Source: Anaerolineae bacterium (GTDB lineage Bacteria; Chloroflexota; Anaerolineae; Aggregatilineales; Phototrophicaceae). Taken from it: 64,000 nucleotides of DNA. The number at the start of each line of letters is the position of its first letter. Position 1 is the first letter of the stretch. Made by a program: the position numbers and the translations under genes. Positions 1 through 7,257 of this stretch are shown one piece after another. Below the pieces are notes generated by a model, which did not search any database, had not been told where the DNA came from, and worked only from the letters and a program-made list of their open reading frames with translations. Where the stretch lies: NCBI GenBank assembly GCA_022823165.1, contig JAJDXR010000044.1, positions 1 to 64,000 on the forward strand. Reading direction: 5' to 3'.

Positions 1-1
1 T

Positions 2-274
2 TGCGGCGTGAAACTGGGCGCGCAAGCCAGGGGCAAGGTGCTCAGCAAGCGCGACTTCACCATCGATCATATCATCCCCCGCTGCAAAGGCGGCCGCGAC
101 ACCTGGTCCAACACGGCCTGCGCCTGCGCCAAGTGCAACCATCGCAAAGGCAATCGACTGCATAATGTCGCCGGCATGCGCTTGCTTTGGGAACCCAAGA
201 CCCCGCGCACCAGTTATCTGGTGATCGCGCTGGGTTCGGGGCCCGAAATCTGGAAGCGCTACGTCGAGATTTAG
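2..274 (+). CDS. HNH endonuclease, C-terminal part (5' cut by window edge)
   Basis: The reading frame is open from the left edge, so the true start lies outside the window. What remains begins with Cys-Gly, then has DHIIPRCKGG about 20 residues on and ACAKCNHRKG after it. This is the beta-beta-alpha metal core of an HNH nuclease, with the DH pair that binds the catalytic metal, the late Asn/His, and the CxxC pair that normally shares a structural zinc with an earlier CxxC cut by the edge. After the core comes a roughly 35-residue tail with no recognised domain. Such small HNH proteins occur as restriction enzymes, phage or mobile nucleases and as chromosomal genes of unknown role; the visible part does not decide between these. 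Confidence 0.8.
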   Translation, partial: CGVKLGAQARGKVLSKRDFTIDHIIPRCKGGRDTWSNTACACAKCNHRKGNRLHNVAGMRLLWEPKTPRTSYLVIALGSGPEIWKRYVEI

Positions 275-472
275 ATTTACTTTTGCCACTCGTTTTTGTA
301 GCGGTTGTAGCGCCAGCCGCCGGAAGCTCGCGAACGGCATGACGCGTCCAATTTGGGCGAAGACCTTTGCGCCGCGAACTCAACTTTGACCGGCTTGTCC
401 GTGAAATTCCTGACGAATTCGCCCAAGATTAGCTCGCTATTCTTTGGCGTTTGCAGCGCTGAAAGCCGACTA

Positions 473-1105
473 TTACAAGCTGAAGGTCATCAAGACCGTT
501 TGCAGCAAGAGTTTGACGCCCATATAAGCCAGAAACAGGGCGCATGCCAGATTGATGGCGCGGAAAAGCCGTTGGTTAAGCAGACGGCTACGCCCGATCT
601 CGACCACCGTCGCGAAGAAGAAGCACCAGCAAACTTGCGCGGTCATAAAGCCGGTGAAAAATACCAGCAAATGTATCGGCTGTGGGTTGAGAAAGCCGAT
701 GCCGATGATCGTGCCGCTCATGCCCAGCCAGAAGGTAATGTTTTGAGGATTAGACAGCGACAGCATCGCGCCCGCGACCAAGTGATTGGATCGACCGTCG
801 CCCGCCCCTGCCAGCGCAAGCTCTCGGCGCGAAGCCATCCAGGCGTCCCAGGCGAAGCGCAGCAAGAGCAGGCAGCCGAACAGCCCGAGGATGAGCGTCA
901 CTACTCGATTCTGAAAGAGCAGCGATGCGCCCAGCAGCGCGATCAGCGCCCAGACGCCATCCCCAAGCAGCGAGCCCAATTCGACGTGCAAGGCGGCGCT
1001 CCAGCCATGCGACAGGCCGCGGCGCAGCGACTCGAAGCCGATGACACCCGGCTGAACCGCGAAGGCGATCGACATGGCGAAGGCGGATACAAACAAGACT
1101 TCCAT
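473..1105 (-). CDS. LysE/RhtB-family amino-acid exporter
   Basis: About 210 residues, the usual length of LysE/RhtB exporters. Six hydrophobic segments are visible. The N-terminal segment carries the family signature with Pro-Gly (AVQPGVIGFESLRRG), and SNPQNITFWLG in the middle matches the conserved NP motif of the fourth helix. The family exports amino acids or similar small metabolites across the inner membrane; the substrate cannot be read from sequence. I chose the ATG at 1105 because translation from there starts at the first helix and gives the family length; an upstream TTG at 1150 would add 15 residues. It stands alone, transcribed leftward, with about 200 bases of apparently empty DNA between it and the HNH gene. 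Confidence 0.85.
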   Translation of the reverse strand: MEVLFVSAFAMSIAFAVQPGVIGFESLRRGLSHGWSAALHVELGSLLGDGVWALIALLGASLLFQNRVVTLILGLFGCLLLLRFAWDAWMASRRELALAGAGDGRSNHLVAGAMLSLSNPQNITFWLGMSGTIIGIGFLNPQPIHLLVFFTGFMTAQVCWCFFFATVVEIGRSRLLNQRLFRAINLACALFLAYMGVKLLLQTVLMTFSL

Positions 1106-1243
1106 CAGCGCAGAATCCAAGTCAATTGGAACCTGCGGGGAGTCTAGCAATCATTAGGCGCGCAAGAATTAGGATAATGCTACAAGAGAATTCGTGGTAG
1201 CTTGTCGCAAGTTGACAAGGGCTGACGGCGGAAAACGCAATCG

Positions 1244-2383
1244 TTACGACTCGGCATCCCACTCCAGCAGGATAGCTGCGATCAGCGCCGCCTGGCGCGG
1301 CAGACTGTCGATGATGACATGCTCGTGCAAGGCGTGCGCGCCATCGCCGTGCGCGCCGAGGCCATCCAGGGTGGGTATGCCCATCGCTGCCGTAAAATTG
1401 CCGTCGGAGCCGCCGCCGGTTCCGCCTTCATAGATCGTCACGCCCTGCCCTTCGCCGATGGCGGCCGCCTTCTCGAACAAGCCCGGACGCCGTTCCATTG
1501 GCGGGCGATGATGCCGGCGAATGCAACTTACCTTGGCGCCGGGCATTTTCGGATGCAGATTGCTTAGCGCCTCGTGCAGATTGCGCATGGCTTCCATCGT
1601 CAAAACACGTATGTCGATTTGCGCTTGTGTCTGGGCTGGTATCACATTGCCGGCCGAGCCGCCGTCGACCAGGGTGATTGAGACTGATGTACCATATTTG
1701 AGATCGTTCAGACGGTTGATATCCAAAGCCTGCCGCGCAAATTCTATAATCGAATTGATGCCCTCTTGCGGCGCGATGCCAGCGTGGGAGGCCCGCCCTT
1801 CGATAAGCAATTCGTATTTGCCGCCGCCTTTGCGCCAGGTTTTGATCGCGCCTTCCTGGGTGGCCGGCTCGGTCACCAGCACCAGCTCGCATCCGGCCGC
1901 CGTCTGTTTGATAAGCGCCTCGCTATAGGGACTGCCGATCTCTTCGTCAGTCGTCATCAGCAGCTGAATCGGGCGATTGGGCAGTTGGTCGCGCTCAACC
2001 AAATGCCGGATCGCTTCCAGCGCGATCACCACGCCGGCTTTCATGTCGAGCGCTCCGGGCCCGTAAAATCGCCCGTCCGCTATTTTGATCGGCATACTTT
2101 CCAAAGAGCCGATTGGATGCACCGTATCGATGTGAACCAGAAACAGATAAGGCTTGCCCGGCGCAGCGCTGTTCCAGGCGGCGTACAGAAAGTCGCCAAC
2201 GTCTTCTTGTGGAAGTCGCGCGACTGAATCAGCGCACAAGGTATTGAGCTTGGCTTCCAGCAAATCGACCAGGACGTCCACCTTGGCTTTATCGCTAGTA
2301 ATCGATTCCCGCTCAACCATCGCGGTCAAGAATTCGAGCATGTCGCGCTGTCGGGAACGAAGCGCATTTAAGAGTTCAGACAT
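1244..2383 (-). CDS. M20-family metallopeptidase (CPG2/ArgE/DapE type)
   Basis: A 379-residue M20 peptidase or amidohydrolase. Metal ligands can be followed in order: FLVHIDTVHP (His, with the Asp that supports it), GALDMKAG (bridging Asp), TTDEEIGS (catalytic Glu and ligand Glu), VLVTEPA (Glu) and ALHEHV near the C-terminus (His). The family hydrolyses acyl-amino acids or short peptides with two zinc ions; the CPG2-like subgroup releases C-terminal glutamate, but substrate is not determinable here. There is no signal peptide, so it should be cytoplasmic. AGGAAG lies 8 bases upstream of the ATG. It follows the lipoprotein gene by 14 bases and is probably the last gene of a leftward transcript. 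Confidence 0.88.
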   Translation of the reverse strand: MSELLNALRSRQRDMLEFLTAMVERESITSDKAKVDVLVDLLEAKLNTLCADSVARLPQEDVGDFLYAAWNSAAPGKPYLFLVHIDTVHPIGSLESMPIKIADGRFYGPGALDMKAGVVIALEAIRHLVERDQLPNRPIQLLMTTDEEIGSPYSEALIKQTAAGCELVLVTEPATQEGAIKTWRKGGGKYELLIEGRASHAGIAPQEGINSIIEFARQALDINRLNDLKYGTSVSITLVDGGSAGNVIPAQTQAQIDIRVLTMEAMRNLHEALSNLHPKMPGAKVSCIRRHHRPPMERRPGLFEKAAAIGEGQGVTIYEGGTGGGSDGNFTAAMGIPTLDGLGAHGDGAHALHEHVIIDSLPRQAALIAAILLEWDAES

Positions 2384-2397
2384 TTGCTGTCTTCCTG

Positions 2398-3315
2398 TTA
2401 TTCTTCAGTCAAGGACTGCTGCCGGGCTTGAAGCTGCAGCCACATCCACGACGCCAGTTCGTCCACCAGATCAGGCTGGACCCGCAGCAGCTCAAGTCCG
2501 CGCCCAGCGCTAACTTCCAGAAGTTGGGCTTCGCCGGACGCGGCCTCCGCCAGAGCCGTCGCCGTATCCAAAGCCTCGCTATCATCTTGGCCAGCCGCCA
2601 GCCAGAGCGGCCTGCCGCCATAGGAGGGCATTATGTTAAGCAGGGTCCCAAGCGAACGTGGGCTAAGCAAAGCCAAGGCGTCGCAGAGCGAATTGACAGC
2701 GCAGCCCAGCGCCGCGATATCAGCCGCAAAATCCGCGCCAATGACGCCGATTGAGCCGGCGTCAACACCAGGCACAGCGATAAGCGATTGCAGCATAATC
2801 TCGATGTCGCGGGCCTGCGTCAAGGGCCGGGTCGCCAGCGCCAGCACAACAAATCCTTCCTGCGACAAGCGCGCGGGCAAATTAGCCCAGCCCGACACAT
2901 CCGCGCCGAGCAGCAAGACTCCCGGCTGGCGCAGCCCATCCGGCCGGAATAACTCTCCAGCCAAGAAAGTATTCGCATCGATACTGACGATCACGCCGCG
3001 CTCGCTATCGCCGGCCGCTACTGGGGGCAGCACCGCGCCCGCGGAGAACGACGCCAGGCTCGGGATGGTCTGGCCGATTGATCGGCTGTCCTGGCCGTAC
3101 AAGGCCTCCGAATCCAATACTTCAATGGTGGGAATGGGGTCGCGTCTGGGTACAAGCGTGGCCGTGGGCGCCGGCGCGGGGCTGTCTGCTCTCAGCAAGC
3201 GGCAGCCAGCCAGCAAGAGCAGGCTGGCAAATAACAGAGACGCGAAGACCGCCCGCTGGCTCCGATAGGCCGCGGGCCGGGCGCCGCTTGAACGATCGTC
3301 ATTTGCCGGCGGCAT
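2398..3315 (-). CDS. Lipoprotein with alpha/beta-hydrolase-like domain, nucleophile apparently lost
   Basis: About 305 residues. A basic N-terminus leads into a hydrophobic stretch ending LLLLAGC, a clear lipobox, so the protein should be lipid-anchored outside the membrane. A Pro/Ala/Thr-rich linker follows. The remaining domain resembles dienelactone-hydrolase-like alpha/beta hydrolases: strand-rich PGVLLLGAD, then GSIGVIGADFAADIAA where the nucleophile elbow should be. The elbow reads G-A-D-F-A instead of G-x-S-x-G, so the usual Ser or Cys nucleophile is replaced by Asp and catalysis of the usual kind is unlikely. The ATG at 3315 overlaps the end of the methyltransferase gene by 17 bases, suggesting translational coupling; a TTG two codons earlier is an alternative. 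Confidence 0.7.
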   Translation of the reverse strand: MPPANDDRSSGARPAAYRSQRAVFASLLFASLLLLAGCRLLRADSPAPAPTATLVPRRDPIPTIEVLDSEALYGQDSRSIGQTIPSLASFSAGAVLPPVAAGDSERGVIVSIDANTFLAGELFRPDGLRQPGVLLLGADVSGWANLPARLSQEGFVVLALATRPLTQARDIEIMLQSLIAVPGVDAGSIGVIGADFAADIAALGCAVNSLCDALALLSPRSLGTLLNIMPSYGGRPLWLAAGQDDSEALDTATALAEAASGEAQLLEVSAGRGLELLRVQPDLVDELASWMWLQLQARQQSLTEE

Positions 3316-4066
3316 ACACAATCATCCGCTCGCTGACGGCGTCATAAGGCGCGCCGTCCGGCTCGCCATAGACTGCCCTCACTGTGAATCCAGCGCGCTC
3401 GAGCAAGAGCTGCAATTCCGGCAAGAAGAAATAACGCAATTTATGGGGCGCGATGAGCCGCTTGAGCGCGCCGCTGCCGTCCATTTCATCATATATCCAT
3501 TCGACCGTCAGCATTTGCGCTGCTCGATCCAAATAAGTAAGCGACTGCAGCATGATCAGGTGACCGGTTTCGCGATCAAGAAAGCTGCGTTCAAATGTCA
3601 GGGCGTCGCTATCTTCGGCGGCGAAGGCCGGCGCGGCGTTGGGCAAGTCAATTACCAGACAGCCGCCGGCGGCGAGGCAGGCGCGCAGTTTACACAAAAG
3701 CGCTATCTGGGCGTCCTGGTCGTGGAAGTGCATCAGCGCGTTATATGTCAACAAGATCAAGCTGAAGCGCTGCCGCGACTGATGCTCAAGGATATCACCG
3801 ACTACGTACGAGACCAGGCTCCGCAATTGCGGCGCTTGCGCCAACTTGGCGTCCAGCCGATCCAGCATGGCGCGGTCCTTGTCGATGCCATGCGCGCGCC
3901 GGCCTGCTCGCGCCAGGTGCAGCAGTACGCGCCCGGTGCCGCAGCCGACATCAAGAATATCGCCGGCGCGCTCGGCGGCCAGACGACTGTACATTTCCAA
4001 ATCGTCGGTCTTGTCAGCGTTTTCGGAATCATAGAAGCGGGCGACCGTCGTGTAAAACGCTGACAT
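3299..4066 (-). CDS. Class I SAM-dependent methyltransferase
   Basis: A 255-residue protein starting ARFYDSENADKTDDL. Motif I, ILDVGCGTGRVLLHLARAG, is the glycine-rich S-adenosylmethionine loop; an acidic residue (GIDKDRAML) follows as motif II, then ILLTYNALMHFHD in the motif IV region. The C-terminal half contains the beta-strands typical of small-molecule methyltransferases. Substrate unknown. It lies 36 bases after the thiolase gene and overlaps the following lipoprotein gene, so it is likely to be on the same leftward transcript, though nothing else links it to fatty-acid metabolism. Confidence 0.85.
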   Translation of the reverse strand: MSAFYTTVARFYDSENADKTDDLEMYSRLAAERAGDILDVGCGTGRVLLHLARAGRRAHGIDKDRAMLDRLDAKLAQAPQLRSLVSYVVGDILEHQSRQRFSLILLTYNALMHFHDQDAQIALLCKLRACLAAGGCLVIDLPNAAPAFAAEDSDALTFERSFLDRETGHLIMLQSLTYLDRAAQMLTVEWIYDEMDGSGALKRLIAPHKLRYFFLPELQLLLERAGFTVRAVYGEPDGAPYDAVSERMIVYAAGK

Positions 4067-4102
4067 CTCGGCTCTCGTTCAGGCGCAAGCGACTGCGCAT
4101 GC

Positions 4103-5287
4103 TTAGTTCAAGTTCTGAAAGATGCCCGCCGCGCCCATACCGCCGCCGATGCACATGGTCACCATGCCATACCGGCTGTCGCGGCGTTTCATCTCGTTGA
4201 TGATCTGCACGGTGAGCTTGGCGCCGGTGCAGCCCAGGGGGTGGCCAAGCGCGATGGCGCCGCCGTTGACGTTGACAATCCGCGGGTTGAGCTCCAACTC
4301 GCGCATGACCGCCAGCGATTGCGCGGCAAAGGCTTCGTTGAGCTCGATGATGTCGATGTCGGCGAGCGTCAATCCGCAGCGCTGCAACACTTTTGGCACG
4401 GCTTTGATGGGACCCACGCCCATGATTTCCGGCCGTACGCCGGCCACAGCGAAACCTGTAAAGCGCGCCAGCGGGGTCAAGCCCAGCCGCTCGGCTTTTT
4501 CACGCTCCATGACCAGGACCGCCGCCGCGCCATCGCTCAAGGGGCTGGAATTACCGGCCGTCACCGAGCCGCCGGGCTTAAAAACCGGTTTCAGGCCGGC
4601 CAAGGCTTCGGGAGTGGTCTCGCGCCGCAGATGTTCGTCCCGGTCCAGCACCTTTGTGACTGTGGCCGGCATGCCGTCGGCGCCGACAACGGTCTCGTCC
4701 CACGTGAAGGGCACGATCTCATCGGCGAAGTAGCCAGCGTCCGTGGCTTCAGCCGCCTTGCGATGACTGTTGTAGGCAAATTCGTCCATATCTTCGCGGC
4801 TGACGCCAAACTCGGCGGCGACGCGCTCGGCAGTCAAGCCCATACTCATATAGACCTTGGGGTCCTTGGCGGCCATGTGAGGATTGGGGCTGAGGTGATG
4901 CCCCGTCATCGGCACCGAGGACATCGACTCGGCGCCGCCCGCGATCACAACATCGGCTTGATCGGCAATGATGCTGTTGGCGGCCAGGGCGATCGTCTGC
5001 AAGCCGCTGGAGCAGAAGCGGTTGACGGTCTGGCCGGGCGTATCGACGGGCAAGCCGGCGCGCAAGGCGATCACCCGCGCGAAGTTCAGGCCCTGCGAGC
5101 CTTCCGGCATGGCGCAGCCCAGGATGACATCGTCAATTTCAGACGGGTCCAGTTTGTCCGCCGTCTTCGCCATCAGGTCACCGATAACTGTGGCGGCCAT
5201 TTCGTCTGAGCGCGCATTTTTGGTGTTGCCGCGCGCTGCCTTGCCCACCGCCGTGCGCGCTGCCGCTACGATCACTGCCTGGCGCAT
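4103..5287 (-). CDS. fadA: Acetyl-CoA acyltransferase (thiolase)
   Basis: A 394-residue type II thiolase. The acylated cysteine is in VNRFCSSGLQTI, the catalytic histidine in ALGHPLGCTGAK, and the second cysteine in the C-terminal TMCIGGGMGAAG. It performs the last step of beta-oxidation, cleaving 3-ketoacyl-CoA to acetyl-CoA and a shortened acyl-CoA. AAAAGGGG lies just upstream of the ATG. It is codirectional with the FadB-type gene at 7254-9641 but is separated from it by an opposite-strand AAA/TOPRIM-like pair; in related genomes the two beta-oxidation genes are commonly adjacent. A biosynthetic or ketone-body thiolase is an alternative, but context favours fatty-acid degradation. Confidence 0.93.
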   Translation of the reverse strand: MRQAVIVAAARTAVGKAARGNTKNARSDEMAATVIGDLMAKTADKLDPSEIDDVILGCAMPEGSQGLNFARVIALRAGLPVDTPGQTVNRFCSSGLQTIALAANSIIADQADVVIAGGAESMSSVPMTGHHLSPNPHMAAKDPKVYMSMGLTAERVAAEFGVSREDMDEFAYNSHRKAAEATDAGYFADEIVPFTWDETVVGADGMPATVTKVLDRDEHLRRETTPEALAGLKPVFKPGGSVTAGNSSPLSDGAAAVLVMEREKAERLGLTPLARFTGFAVAGVRPEIMGVGPIKAVPKVLQRCGLTLADIDIIELNEAFAAQSLAVMRELELNPRIVNVNGGAIALGHPLGCTGAKLTVQIINEMKRRDSRYGMVTMCIGGGMGAAGIFQNLN

Positions 5288-5398
5288 GATATGCCCCTTT
5301 TAGTTTTGAGTCTTCGTATCTTAGCAATTATTCACGCGCGGTCAATGTAGTTAGTCGGCTGTGGTAAAATGAGCGGCAGCGGATGACGGAGCGCTAAG

Positions 5399-6598
5399 AT
5401 GGCGAACGAGTTAGCCTTACAGTCCTTTCGGCTGAAGAATTTCAAGGCAATACGTGACAGCGACGTGGTGGAATTCACGCCGCTGACTGTGCTTATTGGG
5501 GACAATGGCTCGGGCAAGAGTAGTCTGATCGAGGGTCTGCAGATATTACAACATATTTGTATACAAGAACTAGATAAAGCAATGCAATATTGGCGTGGCT
5601 TTGAAAACATAATTAATCCGCCGATTAAACTGTTGAATGGAGAGATACAGTACCCGCCAACCATCAACGGGATTGATTTCGCGATTGATGGTGAATTTGA
5701 GGACAATCCATTTTGCCTGAACTTAAAAATCAATTTGAGCCCAGAAAACAATTCGATTTTCATTGAAAGTGAACAATTGGAAATAAATGGTGGCATCATA
5801 TTTCACAGAGACAAATTGGGAAATTTAACCAACGGCGAAGGAAAACAAATTGCTGAAAAAATTCTTCCTGGTCAATTGAGCTTTCGCACATATTTTTCCG
5901 TGGTCGAAAATAAAGCGCTTCGTTCAGTTACTATGAATTTGTTTTCTGAACTGCTCAATTGGCAGTTTGTGACGCTTCAGCCTCGCTGGATGGGAGAACC
6001 CTATCGAATTACTCGTACGAGTGGAAATATCCATTTAGATGAAACTGGTTCAAATATTACGGAGTATTTGCTTGACATCATGCGGGATGCTCCAGAAGTA
6101 TTCGATGGAATTGTTGAAACACTTCAATTTGTTCTGCCCAACGCTCGCGGACTGCGGCCCGTTCTCACATCGGAAATAGAACAGGCGGTACATTTAGAAT
6201 TAATTGAAGACGAGTACAGAGTTAAAGGCTGGCTCTTGTCTACAGGCACGCTACGCCTTCTTGCATTGCTCGCGCTCTTCCGGCATCCAGATCCGCCACC
6301 GCTGATTGTCATTGAGGAGATAGAAAACGGGCTTGACCCGCGCGCAGTCCATCTTATCGTCGAAGAACTGCGCAACTTGGTGGAAAGTGGTCGTTCACAG
6401 GTCATCGTGACCACGCATTCACCCTACCTGCTCGATTTGCTTCCCTTGTGGTCAATTGTATTGGTGGAACATACAGAAGAAAAAGGACCTGTTTTCTCAC
6501 GACCGGACGACAATCCTGCGCTCGAAAAGTGGGCGGAAAAGTTTGGTCCCGGCAGACTGTACACCATGCAGGGTCTCAGTCTTGGAGAAGGAGGATGA
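5399..6598 (+). CDS. AAA ATPase, OLD/RecF-like, of defence type
   Basis: A 399-residue ABC-type AAA ATPase (AAA_15/AAA_21 kind). It begins with LKNFKAIRDSDVVEFTPLTV, the usual SMC/RecF-like opening, with Walker A GDNGSGKSS at residues 34-42. The central part is poorly conserved. LIVIEEIENGLDP near residue 303 is the Walker B and D-loop, and TTHSPYLLD near 343 is the H-loop. Proteins of this build act in OLD, PARIS and similar anti-phage systems as the sensor partner of a TOPRIM-like effector, which fits the next gene overlapping by ATGA. Base composition is visibly more AT-rich than the flanking fad genes, which suggests acquisition. A housekeeping DNA-repair role is less likely. Confidence 0.85.
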   Translation: MANELALQSFRLKNFKAIRDSDVVEFTPLTVLIGDNGSGKSSLIEGLQILQHICIQELDKAMQYWRGFENIINPPIKLLNGEIQYPPTINGIDFAIDGEFEDNPFCLNLKINLSPENNSIFIESEQLEINGGIIFHRDKLGNLTNGEGKQIAEKILPGQLSFRTYFSVVENKALRSVTMNLFSELLNWQFVTLQPRWMGEPYRITRTSGNIHLDETGSNITEYLLDIMRDAPEVFDGIVETLQFVLPNARGLRPVLTSEIEQAVHLELIEDEYRVKGWLLSTGTLRLLALLALFRHPDPPPLIVIEEIENGLDPRAVHLIVEELRNLVESGRSQVIVTTHSPYLLDLLPLWSIVLVEHTEEKGPVFSRPDDNPALEKWAEKFGPGRLYTMQGLSLGEGG

Positions 6599-7257
6599 AA
6601 GTCGGCTTAATTTTAGAAGGCTTACCCGATCGTAAAGTGCTGGAATACTTGGCGAAACGGATCAATCCTGAAATCAAGGTTGTGTCTCGAACCCTTGGAA
6701 AGAAGCCGAATCTGATTGCTGATTGCGGCGAGATAGCAAAACTCTTGCTCGAACTTGGCTGTGATCGCATCATCATAGCGTGGGACCTGTTTCCAGCTGA
6801 ATGGGAAAATCCCGTCAGAAGGAAACAGTTGAGCCTGAAGAATACCAGGCCCAAGTGTGATCAAGACCGTAAACGCATTATAAATGCGCTTGAGACAGCC
6901 GCTGTTGATCTTTGTCACGTGTGCCTCGTATGTATCGACGCAATGCTCGAAACTTGGCTTCTTACAGATATAAGAGCTGTAAATGTTGTACTCTCTACAA
7001 AGATACGCAGGTCTAATGTCAAGCCTCCGCCAAGGCTGGAACGCAATCAGGACCCCAAGAGCCTGATGATCAATATCTTTCGTCAGGAAGCACGAGGACA
7101 AAAATCGGTTTACAGCGACGTAGACGATGCCATCAAAATCGCGAAGGCGATTCCTAAAGATTCCAGGGACTTGAATAGATTGCGTAAGCTAGATTCATTT
7201 ATCCAATTTGAGCGCTGTATTGCAAACGATCAAGCAGCGAGCAAAGTCAAGAACTAA
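6595..7257 (+). CDS. TOPRIM-like DUF4276/RloB-type partner of the AAA ATPase
   Basis: About 220 residues, starting at the ATG that overlaps the ATPase stop codon, with GGAGG just upstream. MKVGLILEGLPDRKVLEYL gives the Glu of a TOPRIM-like fold at residue 8; RIIIAWD places an Asp near 64, and VCIDAMLETWLLTD carries Asp115, Glu119 and a terminal Asp, which resembles the E-x-W-L-L-x-D motif of DUF4276 and RloB proteins. Such proteins accompany AAA ATPases in defence loci, where some relatives act as nucleases. Assignment rests on motif resemblance, not on alignment. Its stop overlaps that of the convergent FadB-type gene by three bases, so the insertion is very tight on this side. AT-rich like its partner. 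Confidence 0.65.
   Translation: MKVGLILEGLPDRKVLEYLAKRINPEIKVVSRTLGKKPNLIADCGEIAKLLLELGCDRIIIAWDLFPAEWENPVRRKQLSLKNTRPKCDQDRKRIINALETAAVDLCHVCLVCIDAMLETWLLTDIRAVNVVLSTKIRRSNVKPPPRLERNQDPKSLMINIFRQEARGQKSVYSDVDDAIKIAKAIPKDSRDLNRLRKLDSFIQFERCIANDQAASKVKN

Noticed and set aside
4241..5209. 322-codon open frame opposite the thiolase gene
   Set aside because: Antisense shadow of a well-supported thiolase in GC-rich DNA; no family resemblance.
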